64,000 nt of DNA from a bacterium. GTDB lineage: Bacteria > CAIWAD01. The stretch spans positions 1 through 64,000 of the forward strand of contig JAUIFJ010000022.1 of the NCBI GenBank assembly GCA_030429345.1. Reading direction: 5' to 3'. Below the pieces are notes generated by a model. It ran no database searches. It was not told the origin of the DNA and worked only from the letters and a program-made list of their open reading frames with translations. The translations under genes were made by a program, and so were the position numbers. Numbering within the stretch: position 1 is the stretch's first letter; every line of letters begins with the position of its first letter. This document shows positions 37,155-45,670 of this stretch, piece by piece.

Positions 37155-39113
37155 ATGAGCGTGGCAAGCGGACTTTGGTCGAAGCGCCGGCAGGACCGGA
37201 AGAGCGGAGAAGCCGGAAAGGTCCTGACGCAGGAACTGGCGGACTTGCGCGCAACGATGGAGGCGATCCACGCTTCCCAGGCGGTGATCGAGTTCGACAT
37301 GGACGGCACGATCCTTTCCGCCAACAGCAATTTCCTGCAGACCCTGGGCTATCGCCTGGAAGAGATCCTGGGGCGTCACCATTCCCTCTTTGTCGACGAG
37401 GCCTATGCGGCCAGTCCGGCCTATGAGCAGTTCTGGAATCGCCTGCGCGGCGGGCACTTTGTCTCCGAGGAGTTTCGCCGGCTGGGCAAGGGAGCACGCG
37501 AGGTCTGGATCCGCGCCAGCTACAACCCCGTCAAGGACGAGCACGGACAGGTGGTCAAGGTGATCAAGGTGGCCACGGATGTCACACAGGACAAGCTGCG
37601 GGCCTCCGAAGCCGAGGGCCAGCTCAAGGCGATCGGCGTCTCGCACGCCGTCATCGAGTTCGAGCTGGACGGCACCATCCTCTTTGCCAATGACAATTTC
37701 CTGTCCGTCGTGGGCTACACTCTCGATGAAATCAAGGGCAAGCACCACAGCCTCTTTGTCGACGAACAGACCCGCAACAGCGCGGCCTATGACGCGTTCT
37801 GGGACGCGCTGCGCGCCGGCAAGCACCAGACCGCCGAGTTCCGCCGGCTGGGCAAGGGGGGACGGGAAGTCTGGATCCAGGCTTCCTACAACCCGATCCT
37901 CGGGCTGGACGGCAAGCCGGTCAAGGTGGTCAAGTACGCCTCGGACATCACCGAGGCCACACAGACTGCCAATGACCGCAAGAGCCAGATCGAGGCGATC
38001 CAGCGCTCCCAGGCCGTGATCGAGTTCGACCTGCAGGGCACCGTGCTGCACGCCAACGACAATTTCCTGCAGGTCATGGGCTACGAGCTGGAGGAAATCC
38101 GCGGAGCGCATCACAGCCTTTTCGTCGACCCGGACTACCGCGACAGCCCGTCCTACAAGGCCTTCTGGGAGGACCTGCGTCAGGGCAAGTTCTTCAGCGA
38201 CGAGTTCATGCGCATCGGCAAGGGCGGCCGCAAGGTCTGGATCCAGGCGACCTACAATCCGATCCGCGACCTGCAGGGCAGGCCCTACAAGGTGGTCAAG
38301 TTCGCCAGCGATGTGACACAGGCCCGCCTGACGGCCGAGCGTGTGACGGCCCAGCTGGAGGATTCGGTCAATTCGCTGAACGCGGTGGCCCAGCAGATGG
38401 CGGCCGGCGCGACCCAGACCTCCCAGCGGGCGCAGAGCGCGGCAGACACATCCGGACAGATCAAGGAGAACGTGAGCTCCGTGGCCGGCGCCACCGAGGA
38501 ACTGAACGCGACGGTCAAGGAGATCGCCCAGAACACCGGCGAGACCGCGCGCACGGCCCGCGAGGCAAGGGAGCAGGTGCAGGTGGCGCGCACGACCATG
38601 CAGTCGCTGAACTCCGGCGTGGAGCAGATCGGCGAGATCACCAAGGTGATCTCGGCCATCGCGGGCCAGACCAACCTGCTGGCGCTCAACGCGACCATCG
38701 AGTCGGCACGCGCCGGCGAGGCCGGAAAAGGCTTTGCCGTCGTGGCCAACGAGGTCAAGGAGCTGGCTGTGCAGACCGCGCGCGCCACCGAGGAGATCGC
38801 CAGCCGGATCGAGGCCTTCCAGCGTGATACAGCGGCCAGCGTCAACTCGACCGAGAGCATCGTCCGCATCATCGAGCGCATCGACGACCTGTCGAGTTCG
38901 GTGGCCGCGTCGGTGGAGGAACAGTCGGTGACGGTCAACGACATCGCCCAGAACGTGGGATCCGTTTCCAGCGGAGTGCAGTCGGTGGCAAACACGATTC
39001 ACGAAGTCAGCGAAGCGGCCAGCGAGAACGAACGGGCCGCCGGGGAGACCCAGCGCGCCACCGAACAGATCATCGCCGTCAACCAGGAGATCTCGGCCCT
39101 CTTCAAGAAGTAG
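37155..39113 (+). CDS. Soluble methyl-accepting chemotaxis protein with three PAS domains
   Basis: This 652-residue receptor has three PAS domains starting near residues 37, 160 and 282. Each opens with AVIEF and a glycine-containing turn and ends with VWIxASYNP and VKVxKxATDVT-like strands. A coiled-coil MCP signalling domain follows, with the hairpin tip [19 protein letters not shown] and then [19 protein letters not shown]. There is no transmembrane segment, so it senses an internal cue such as redox state or a small ligand; no PAS cofactor can be read from the sequence. GGAGG precedes ATG 37155, and a sigma-28-like promoter lies upstream. Confidence 0.95.
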   Translation: MSVASGLWSKRRQDRKSGEAGKVLTQELADLRATMEAIHASQAVIEFDMDGTILSANSNFLQTLGYRLEEILGRHHSLFVDEAYAASPAYEQFWNRLRGGHFVSEEFRRLGKGAREVWIRASYNPVKDEHGQVVKVIKVATDVTQDKLRASEAEGQLKAIGVSHAVIEFELDGTILFANDNFLSVVGYTLDEIKGKHHSLFVDEQTRNSAAYDAFWDALRAGKHQTAEFRRLGKGGREVWIQASYNPILGLDGKPVKVVKYASDITEATQTANDRKSQIEAIQRSQAVIEFDLQGTVLHANDNFLQVMGYELEEIRGAHHSLFVDPDYRDSPSYKAFWEDLRQGKFFSDEFMRIGKGGRKVWIQATYNPIRDLQGRPYKVVKFASDVTQARLTAERVTAQLEDSVNSLNAVAQQMAAGATQTSQRAQSAADTSGQIKENVSSVAGATEELNATVKEIAQNTGETARTAREAREQVQVARTTMQSLNSGVEQIGEITKVISAIAGQTNLLALNATIESARAGEAGKGFAVVANEVKELAVQTARATEEIASRIEAFQRDTAASVNSTESIVRIIERIDDLSSSVAASVEEQSVTVNDIAQNVGSVSSGVQSVANTIHEVSEAASENERAAGETQRATEQIIAVNQEISALFKK

Positions 39114-39142
39114 CCGTCTACAGCTCACACACCCCCCCCACC

Positions 39143-39182
39143 CGCCCCCGCCAGGAATCTTCCACAAGCGGGGGCGTTTCTT
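39143..39182 (+). terminator. Intrinsic terminator after the chemoreceptor gene
   Basis: Stem CGCCCCCGC (39143-39151) and GCGGGGGCG (39168-39176), a 16-nt loop, then TTTCTT. The hexamer array starts directly after it. Confidence 0.8.
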
Positions 39183-39184
39183 AT

Positions 39185-39256
39185 CTATCGCTATCGCTAT
39201 CGCTATCGCTATCGCTATCGCTATCGCTATCGCTATCGCTATCGCTATCGCTATCG
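39185..39256. repeat. Perfect tandem array of CTATCG (12 copies)
   Basis: 72 bp of uninterrupted 6-bp units between the chemoreceptor terminator and the symporter gene, ending 150 bp before the symporter ATG. No coding frame of either neighbour includes it. Perfect identity suggests recent slippage. The rest of 39257-39406 has no clear promoter. Confidence 0.97.
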
Positions 39257-39406
39257 CCGCAATCCCTGCCCACTCACACCGACACACTGTATCCCATTCC
39301 GCAGCCCAGGACTGCAAGCGGATTTCCCACCCGCTGAAACTGTCTGCCGGGCTCCTCCTCGCCTTTCCCATATTGCCCGCCGACACCGATCCAACCCGGA
39401 CTCTGC

Positions 39407-41191
39407 ATGGCCCTCGTCGACTGGCTGATCGTACTTGCCTACATCCTCTTCGCCCTTGGGCTGGGAGTCGCCCTGCGCCGCCGCAGCGGAGGCTCGACCA
39501 GCGAGTTCTTCCTGGCCGGCCGCAGCCTGCCCTGGTGGATCGTCGGCACGAGCATGGTCGCCACCACCTTCGCCGCGGATACGCCGCTGGCAATTACGGA
39601 AATGGTGCGCGGGGCCGGCATCTGGAAGAACTGGTGGTGGTGGAACATCGCCCTGGGCGGCCTGCTGGGAGTGTTCCTCTTCAGCCGCCTCTGGCGCAGG
39701 GCCCAGGTGCTGACCGACAACGAGCTGATCGAGCTGCGCTACTCGGGACGGCCGGCGGCCTTCCTGAGGGGCTTCAAGGCCTGCTGGTTCGCCATCGTAT
39801 ACAATTTCATCGTCATGGGCTGGGTCATCAAGGGCATGAGCACGGTGATCGAGGTCCTGACCGGCCTTCCGCCGGGGCCCGTGACCTGGACGCTGGTCTG
39901 CATCGCCGTCCTGTATACGGTGCTCGCCGGCTTCCGCGGAGTGGTAATGACCGACCTGGTGCAGTTCATCCTGGCCATGGGCGGCAGCATCGCGCTGGCC
40001 TGGATCGCCGTCGGGCGGGTCGGCGGCCTGGAAGCGCTGCGCGAGAAGCTGGCCCAGCTGCCCTCCGCCCCCGAGCACGCCACGGCCATGGTGCCCCCGG
40101 TGACCGTCGCGCCCCTCGCCGAGGGCTTCGCCGCCACTCCCTTCTTCAGCTTCCTCGTCTTCGTCACCGTCATGTGGTGGTCCAGCCACAACGCCGACGG
40201 CGGCGGCTACATCATCCAGCGCATGAGTTCCTGCCGCAACGAGGATGAGGCCCTGAAGGCCACCCTGTGGTTCAACATCGCCAACTACGCGCTGCGTGTC
40301 TGGCCCTGGATCCTGGTGGCCCTGGTCTCGCTGGTGCTCTACCCGGCGCTGATGGATCACAAGGCCGCCTACCCCATGGTGCTCAACGAGGTGCTCGGGC
40401 CGGGACTGAAGGGAGTCCTGGTCACCAGCTTCCTGGCGGCCTTCATGTCGACCATCGACACGCACCTCAACTGGGGCGCGAGCTACCTGGTGAACGATGT
40501 ATACAAGCGCTTCCTCGTGCGACAGGCAGAGGAGCGGCACTATGTTCTCGTCAGCCGGCTCTGCATCGTCGGGCTGATCGCCGCCGCCGCCGGGCTCAGT
40601 TTCTACCTGAGCAGCATCGAGAAGGCCTGGGTCTTCGTCTGGGCCGCGGGGGCGGGCATCGGCCTGGTGCTGATCCTGCGCTGGTTCTGGTGGCGCGTCA
40701 ACGCCTGGTCGGAACTGAGCGCGCTCGGGACCTCGATCCTGGTGACCATCGGCCTGGAGATCCTGGCCTGGAGCCAGAGCCTGCCGGGCAGCTACCGGCT
40801 CTTCGCCACCGCGCCGGTGCTCTTCGGGCAGGAGCTGGGCAGCGCCCACAAGGCCCTGGTCGTCGTGCCTTCCGCGATCCTGGTCTGGATCACGGTGACC
40901 CTGCTGACCCCGCCGGAGCCGCGCGAGGTGCTGGAGGCCTTCGTGCGACGCGTGCGCCCGGGTGGCTGGTGGGGACCGCTGGCGGATCCGGCGACGGGGG
41001 CCGACAGTCCGCTGAGGGGCTTCCTGGGCAACTGGCTGGGCGGAGCTCTGCTGATCTACGGCCTGACCTTCGGCATCGGCGCGGCGCTCCTGGGACAGGG
41101 AACGGCCCTGGCCCTCAATCTGCTGGCCTTCGCCCTGGGCCTGCTGCTCCTGCGCCGCGGCATGGCGGCGGGGCGCGTGGAAGGAGGATGA
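39407..41191 (+). CDS. Sodium:solute symporter family protein
   Basis: This 594-residue inner-membrane carrier of the SSF family has about 14 transmembrane helices. Typical segments are DWLIVLAYILFALGLGVALR, EFFLAGRSLPWWIVGTSMVAT, then FMSTIDTHLNWGASYLVNDVYKRF, shown here by its core DTHLNWGASYLVND. The substrate cannot be deduced; relatives carry sugars, amino acids, nucleosides or organic acids. It ends in TGA one base before the ATG of a small pentapeptide-like protein, whose AAGGAGG lies in its last codons. Confidence 0.92.
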   Translation: MALVDWLIVLAYILFALGLGVALRRRSGGSTSEFFLAGRSLPWWIVGTSMVATTFAADTPLAITEMVRGAGIWKNWWWWNIALGGLLGVFLFSRLWRRAQVLTDNELIELRYSGRPAAFLRGFKACWFAIVYNFIVMGWVIKGMSTVIEVLTGLPPGPVTWTLVCIAVLYTVLAGFRGVVMTDLVQFILAMGGSIALAWIAVGRVGGLEALREKLAQLPSAPEHATAMVPPVTVAPLAEGFAATPFFSFLVFVTVMWWSSHNADGGGYIIQRMSSCRNEDEALKATLWFNIANYALRVWPWILVALVSLVLYPALMDHKAAYPMVLNEVLGPGLKGVLVTSFLAAFMSTIDTHLNWGASYLVNDVYKRFLVRQAEERHYVLVSRLCIVGLIAAAAGLSFYLSSIEKAWVFVWAAGAGIGLVLILRWFWWRVNAWSELSALGTSILVTIGLEILAWSQSLPGSYRLFATAPVLFGQELGSAHKALVVVPSAILVWITVTLLTPPEPREVLEAFVRRVRPGGWWGPLADPATGADSPLRGFLGNWLGGALLIYGLTFGIGAALLGQGTALALNLLAFALGLLLLRRGMAAGRVEGG

Positions 41192-41192
41192 G

Positions 41193-41537
41193 ATGAACCT
41201 GCACAAGACCCGTGATCCGGAGATGCGTGTCATACAAAGCGGCATCGAGCGCAGCCACTTCGAGCAGAGCGACCTGCGCGAGTGCCGCTTCCGCTCCTGC
41301 GACCTGCGGGATGTCCGCATCGAGGACTGCAACACGGAAGGCCTGCGCGTCGATGGCGTCCTGCTCAGCGACCTGCTGGCCCTGTGGCGCGGGCAGTCCT
41401 CCCCGCCCGCCCCGAAGCCGCGAGGCGGAAGGCGGCGCAAGGGCATCGAACCGGAGCAGGATCCCCGTGATCCGGGGACGCCTCCGCCGGGCGACCTCTT
41501 CGCCGGTGGAGAGGGCGGCGGGGATCCCGTCGCGTGA
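41193..41537 (+). CDS. Small protein with a pentapeptide-like segment (114 aa)
   Basis: Residues about 15-55 follow a pentapeptide-like pattern (SHFEQ SDLRE CRFRS CDLRD VRIED), which forms a right-handed quadrilateral beta-helix in longer proteins. The remainder is Pro/Gly/Arg-rich and looks disordered. Such short proteins are often found as domain-of-unknown-function partners and I cannot assign a role. It lies between the symporter and a CYTH-domain gene and overlaps the latter by four bases, with AAGGAGG as the ribosome-binding site. Confidence 0.75.
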   Translation: MNLHKTRDPEMRVIQSGIERSHFEQSDLRECRFRSCDLRDVRIEDCNTEGLRVDGVLLSDLLALWRGQSSPPAPKPRGGRRRKGIEPEQDPRDPGTPPPGDLFAGGEGGGDPVA

Positions 41538-42124
41538 GCCGCAGCGAGAGGGAATACCGTTTCCGCGTGAGACGCGCCCGGCTGCGGGACTGGCTGCGGA
41601 CGGAAGGACCGGCCCGCCTGTACTCGATCCGCCAGGGATACCTCTGCGCCGAAGCGGGGAAGACCGTCCGCGTGAGACTGCTGGAGGACCTGCCGCCGGA
41701 GCACTTCGCGCTGCAGCTGGAAAGCGTCGCCCCGCTGGCCTGTGATACGACGAAGGCGCGCGGGGAGTTCTGCGTCAAGGGGGCTTCCCGGATGTCGGGG
41801 GAGGCCCTGCAGCGTCCGGAATGGGAGTGGCCGCTTCAGGCCGGCGAGGCGGAGGAGATGCTGGGGCTCTGCGGCAGGCTTGTTCTGCACAAGCTCCGCG
41901 CCGTCTTCCCCCTGCGGGCCGGCGACTGGGAGGTCGATCTGTATACGGGCGGGCTCTACCCCCTGCTGCTGGCCGAACTGGAGAGCGAAGCCCATCTGGC
42001 TGCGGCCGACCATCCGCCCTGGCTTGGGACTTCCATTGCCGGGGATCCGCGTTTCAGCAACGCCATGCTCGCCCGGGTGCTGGCCGGCGATGCCAACCCT
42101 CCTTTCGCCGCCGACGAAGAGTAA
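41534..42124 (+). CDS. CYTH-domain protein (triphosphate-processing family)
   Basis: This 196-residue protein shows the CYTH pattern: an N-terminal EREYRFRV related to the ExExK signature, then IRQGYL, TVRVRL, EFCVKGAS, WEVDLYTGGLYPLLLAELE and WLGTSIAGDPRFSNAMLA. CYTH enzymes include inorganic triphosphatases and class IV adenylate cyclases; the alternating acidic and basic residues bind triphosphate and metal. The usual first ExExK is imperfect here (EREYR). The GTG start overlaps the upstream gene, so it is likely cotranscribed with the symporter. Confidence 0.88.
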   Translation: MSRSEREYRFRVRRARLRDWLRTEGPARLYSIRQGYLCAEAGKTVRVRLLEDLPPEHFALQLESVAPLACDTTKARGEFCVKGASRMSGEALQRPEWEWPLQAGEAEEMLGLCGRLVLHKLRAVFPLRAGDWEVDLYTGGLYPLLLAELESEAHLAAADHPPWLGTSIAGDPRFSNAMLARVLAGDANPPFAADEE

Positions 42125-42148
42125 AGCCCGCCAGGGCCTGGCGGCGTG

Positions 42149-42907
42149 CTACCGCAAGGAGCGTTCAAAGGCCGCGACGGATTCGTCGAGGAAGAGCCCC
42201 GAAGGCTTTTCCAGGCCGGACAGCCAGGCTTTCGCGCTCAAGGGATGCTCCTTGGCCGTCGGCCCCCAAAGCAGCCACTGCAGCCGGAAATTCGCGGCTT
42301 CTGCATCCCCCTCCGGCGAGTCGGGCGATGATTCCCGGCCGACCCCTATCCGGGCCTGCATGCGCAAGGCCGTGCGACGCCTTGCGCGGCAGAGCAGGGC
42401 GGCCCTCTTTCCCTTTTCTCTGTGCTCGAAGAGTCCCGGCCAGTGCCGAAGGCTAAGGAGCACCAGGGCATCGGCGCTCCATTCCGCGTGGGCGGGGTGG
42501 ATCTGCCCGGCCGGCCGGCCCTTTGCGCTCCAGGAGAGGGCCTGCAGGGCGTGCCCCATTTCGTGGAGCAGCCGCGGCAGGTCTTCCCAGTCGCCGCGCC
42601 GCCTCACGACGACTCGCGGCCAGCCATGTGCAGCCTCGGCCTCGCAATAGCTTCCTGCCGGATCGCCGGTCCTCGGATCCAGCTCGAGCAGGCCCAGGCG
42701 CCCTAGCTGCCGGGGCAGTTCCTCCAGGCCGGGCAAGACCTTGCGCAGGCCCTCCTCGCAGGCATCCAGCAGGTCCTGCGGAGCCCGCGGCGCCGCGATG
42801 CGCGGCAGAGGGTCCTGCGCCCCTGCCGTTTCCAGCAGCGCCAGGCAGCGCGCGGCCGCATCCGGCGGGATCCTGCCCGGCCCGGGAGCCGGGGAGTCCT
42901 GGTTCAC
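42149..42907 (-). CDS. M3-like metallopeptidase domain protein (short)
   Basis: This minus-strand gene encodes an HExGH-type peptidase core: LLHEMGHALQAL, preceded by LDPRTGDPAGSYCEAE and followed by HPAHAEWSADALVLLSL, an arrangement like the catalytic part of oligopeptidase F/M3 proteins. The family usually has 550-700 residues, so only the C-terminal catalytic part is present (252 residues from GTG 42907). The start is uncertain: no ribosome-binding site is clear, and the frame is open to 43096, which would overlap the sigma-28 promoter of the divergent gene. It could be a free-standing domain or a remnant. Confidence 0.65.
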   Translation of the reverse strand: MNQDSPAPGPGRIPPDAAARCLALLETAGAQDPLPRIAAPRAPQDLLDACEEGLRKVLPGLEELPRQLGRLGLLELDPRTGDPAGSYCEAEAAHGWPRVVVRRRGDWEDLPRLLHEMGHALQALSWSAKGRPAGQIHPAHAEWSADALVLLSLRHWPGLFEHREKGKRAALLCRARRRTALRMQARIGVGRESSPDSPEGDAEAANFRLQWLLWGPTAKEHPLSAKAWLSGLEKPSGLFLDESVAAFERSLR

Positions 42908-43001
42908 CGCCGGGGTGCGATGCTCGATCGATCGTGGCTGGGGAAGTCGGAACAGTTGGCCTCCTGGATCCTTGCGACGCGGATTCTGCCGCGTGAAAAT
43001 G

Positions 43002-43028
43002 AAACTTTTTGAGCAACCTGCCGATGTA
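43002..43028 (+). promoter_or_regulatory. Sigma-28 (FliA)-like promoter of the FliL-like gene
   Basis: GAAACTTT (43002-43009), an 11-nt spacer, then GCCGATGT (43021-43028), compared with the consensus TAAAGTTT-N11-GCCGATAA. It lies 39 nt before the ATG of the FliL-like gene. Confidence 0.7.
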
Positions 43029-43067
43029 TAGGGGAGCATTGCCGATCCGCCACCTGAAGAGGACCCG

Positions 43068-43553
43068 ATGAAACGATTCATGATGATCCTGGGCATTCTG
43101 CTTGTCTTTCTCGTGCAGGTTGCTCTCTCCTACCTGATCATGGATCATTTTTTCAGCGGTCCGCCGACGGCTGAGCAGGACCTAGCCGAGGAAGTGGTGG
43201 ACGAGGAGAGCGGCAAGGACAAGGGGCCCCGGCCGAATGTGGACTACGAGTTCGGGGCGACCCACAACATCGGGGACCTGATCCTGAATCCCCGTGGGGG
43301 CCGCAGGATCTTCAAGATCAGCCTGGCCCTGGAGTACGATCCGGAAAAGAGCGGGATCGGCGATGAGCTGGTCGCCAAAGACTTGTTCCTGCGGGACTTC
43401 CTGCTGGATTACCTGAGCAATGTCCATGCCGACACCCTGGGGGACATCCGCTTCCGCAACGCCCTGCGCGACAGCCTGGCCTATCGCCTGAGCGGCTTCC
43501 TCGACGAGGGCTACGTAGACCGGGTCTTATTCCTTGATTTTATTCGCCAGTAG
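43068..43553 (+). CDS. fliL: FliL-like flagellar basal-body-associated protein
   Basis: This 161-residue protein has an N-terminal transmembrane helix (MKRFMMILGILLVFLVQVAL), an acidic linker, then the periplasmic FliL fold. The end LRDFLLDYLSNVH followed by FRNALRDSLAYRLS and VDRVLFLDFIRQ matches the conserved FliL C-terminus. FliL surrounds the stator units and supports motor torque. No other flagellar structural gene is nearby, and a sigma-28-like promoter precedes it, so it looks like a stand-alone late flagellar gene. Confidence 0.82.
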   Translation: MKRFMMILGILLVFLVQVALSYLIMDHFFSGPPTAEQDLAEEVVDEESGKDKGPRPNVDYEFGATHNIGDLILNPRGGRRIFKISLALEYDPEKSGIGDELVAKDLFLRDFLLDYLSNVHADTLGDIRFRNALRDSLAYRLSGFLDEGYVDRVLFLDFIRQ

Positions 43554-43770
43554 CTCCATCCAGAAGGCCGAAGCCTATTCACTCTGCTATATTTGCCGTC
43601 TGCGCGGCCCGGGTGCAGTCGGAGCCTGTCACGGCCCACGGTGACAGGCCACACACCGCCGCGCCCTCCGGCGTCACGCCGGGTCTGCTTGAATCCTGTA
43701 GCTTAGCCCCCGACTGAAGGAATCCCGAGAGGCGGGATTCCACGGCCGACGCAGTAGAAAGGGATCCACC
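43554..43770. other. Leader region with two inverted repeats
   Basis: GCCTGTCAC / GTGACAGGC (43624-43632 and 43641-43649) and GGAATCCCG / CGGGATTCC (43719-43727 and 43733-43741), both with 9-bp perfect arms. TATATTTG (43588-43595) fits the TAnnTTTG -7 element known in Bacteroidota, but no matching -33 TTTG is seen. The second hairpin lies in the probable 5' leader of the next gene. Confidence 0.45.
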
Positions 43771-44877
43771 ATGAAGAACCTCTGCACCATCGCCCTGGGA
43801 CTGCTGCTGGCGGGAACAGCCGGGGCCATCACCGTGAACCTCAATTACCCGACCCTGGACATTTTCTACCTGGGCGACCTGGATCCGCTCGCCGAAGGCT
43901 CCCAGGTGGACAATTTCACCGTCACCTTCGGTGTAGGCGGTGACGAGGGCGGGGACTACGACGTCGACATCGCCTTCGAGTACTTCGGCGCGGCCGGCAC
44001 GGTCCAGATCCTGGTGACGGACCTGCTGATCGAGAATGTCCAGCCTGGCACCCACACCTACTCCCTGAGCGATTTCCGTTCCAACAACGCCAACTTCGGG
44101 GGCTTCGTCCATTCCAGCGACACGGACTTCGACGAGGACGTGCTGGAAGACATCAACTTCACCGGGAACTCGCTGCCTTCGGGCACCTACCGCTTCACCT
44201 TGATCCATACCCGCGGCCAGTACATCAACGGCTTCTTCACGCCCGGCGGCCCGCCGGTGATCGCGGATCCCGCCGAGCTGGTGATCAGCGAACCCCTGAG
44301 CATCAGCCTGCAGATGCCCTGGGACGGCAGCGCCATCGCCAACGCCTTCCCGACCTTCACCTGGAGCGGCCGCGCCCGCGCCTACAATCTGCGCGTGGCC
44401 GAGTTCAATCCGCTGGTGCACGGCTCGCATCTGGAAGCCCTCGAGAGCGAAGCCATGTGGGAAGTCAGCGTCGGGGATGTCTACGGCATGGGCCTGGCGC
44501 CGACCACCATCAGCTACGGCGAGGAAGGGCATTTCCGGCCGCTGGTGGATGGGCGGACCTATGTCTGGAACGTCGAGGCGGTACTCAACACCACCTCCGG
44601 TCTCGAGACCCGACCCAGCCCGATCTGGAGCTTCGTCTACGACACGGACGGCGACCAGCCGATCTTCGGCGGCAATGCCACCTATGAAGAACTGCTCGAT
44701 TTCCTGAGCGGCTTCCTGGGCGGCCAGGCCGACGAGATCCTCGCCCTGCTGCAGGGAATGGAACTGGCCGGGCCGATCACCATCGACGGCCGGGAAGTGG
44801 ACGCCGAGGAACTGGCCCGCATTTTCAACCAGATTGCATCTGGTGAGCTGAACCTCGCCAGCCTGTACTTCGAATAG
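43771..44877 (+). CDS. Exported protein of unknown function (368 aa)
   Basis: A signal peptide (MKNLCTIALGLLLAGTAGA) is followed by two beta-rich parts. The first (about 20-175) has no motif I recognise. The second starts LQMPWDGSAIANAFPTFTWSG, which resembles fibronectin-III-like modules seen in FCB exported proteins (P-T-F-x-W), and continues to TYVWNVEAV. A helical tail contains a FLSGFLGGQADEILALLQGM stretch. It lies directly upstream of a FecR-domain protein (9-nt gap), suggesting a joint role in the envelope. Confidence 0.8.
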   Translation: MKNLCTIALGLLLAGTAGAITVNLNYPTLDIFYLGDLDPLAEGSQVDNFTVTFGVGGDEGGDYDVDIAFEYFGAAGTVQILVTDLLIENVQPGTHTYSLSDFRSNNANFGGFVHSSDTDFDEDVLEDINFTGNSLPSGTYRFTLIHTRGQYINGFFTPGGPPVIADPAELVISEPLSISLQMPWDGSAIANAFPTFTWSGRARAYNLRVAEFNPLVHGSHLEALESEAMWEVSVGDVYGMGLAPTTISYGEEGHFRPLVDGRTYVWNVEAVLNTTSGLETRPSPIWSFVYDTDGDQPIFGGNATYEELLDFLSGFLGGQADEILALLQGMELAGPITIDGREVDAEELARIFNQIASGELNLASLYFE

Positions 44878-44886
44878 GAGAGACCC

Positions 44887-45561
44887 ATGAACTGGCGTAT
44901 CACCCGAGGATGGCTGGCGAGCCTGGCGCTGGGCCTGCTTCTGGCGGCATCCGCGCAGGCTGCCAACGAAAGCATCGCCCTGGTCATCAAGGCCACCGGC
45001 GATGCCCAGCGGATGCTGGACACGGGAGCCGAGGACCTGAAGAGCGGCATGCGGCTCAATGACGGCGACCGCCTGCGCACCGGCGAAGACGGCCGCGCCG
45101 TGGTGATCTTCACCGACGACAAAAGTCAGCTCAAGCTGGTGCCCGGCACGGAACTGGTGCTCTACGGCAAGCGCCAGGGCCGCCAGGTGGAAAAGGAAGT
45201 CGAAATGGACGTGGGCACGCTGTGGACCAAGGTCAGCCGCGGACATGGCGGTCTGCGCATCGCCACCCCGACCAGCGTGGCCTCCGTGAAGGGAACGGCC
45301 TGGTGGACCAAGGTCCTCGAGGGCGGCTTGACCCAGGTGATCACGGAAGAAGGCATCGTCAACCTGCTGAGCCGCGAGTCCGGCAAGAACCAGGACGTGC
45401 ACCTGGGACAGACCGGTACCTCGAACAGCGAGGATGTCAGTGTCCGCTCGACCAACGAGGAAGACCAGGAAGGCCTGGAACGCGGACAATTGCGCCGCAT
45501 CTCGATTCCGGTGATGGAGGACGGCGAGGCCCGCACCCTGATCATCGAGTATTACGAATAG
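44887..45561 (+). CDS. FecR-domain exported protein
   Basis: This 224-residue protein has a signal peptide (WLASLALGLLLAASAQAA) and then a FecR domain: GMRLNDGDRLRTGEDGRAVVIF and later TPTSVASVKGTAWWTKV, typical of the periplasmic FecR fold. There is no N-terminal cytoplasmic part and no ECF sigma gene beside it, so it is not the usual FecIR regulator. It more probably belongs to the class of free FecR-domain envelope proteins. A terminator follows the stop. Confidence 0.88.
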   Translation: MNWRITRGWLASLALGLLLAASAQAANESIALVIKATGDAQRMLDTGAEDLKSGMRLNDGDRLRTGEDGRAVVIFTDDKSQLKLVPGTELVLYGKRQGRQVEKEVEMDVGTLWTKVSRGHGGLRIATPTSVASVKGTAWWTKVLEGGLTQVITEEGIVNLLSRESGKNQDVHLGQTGTSNSEDVSVRSTNEEDQEGLERGQLRRISIPVMEDGEARTLIIEYYE

Positions 45562-45566
45562 AATGC

Positions 45567-45598
45567 AAGGGGTCCTCCTGACGGGGAGGGCCCCTTTT
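45567..45598 (+). terminator. Intrinsic terminator after the FecR-domain gene
   Basis: AAGGGGTCCTCC pairs with GGAGGGCCCCTT around a short loop, followed by TT. Confidence 0.8.
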
Positions 45599-45670
45599 CC
45601 AGTTTGAGGCCTCCTGCAATGAAGGCCCTGGATCCCGCGCCCAAGGGATCTCCAGACGGAAAGGATTCCC

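Noticed and set aside
39185-39256. CTATCG array as a coding Ile-Ala repeat
   Set aside because: Only a long antisense frame would include it, and that frame is a shadow of the symporter and chemoreceptor genes.
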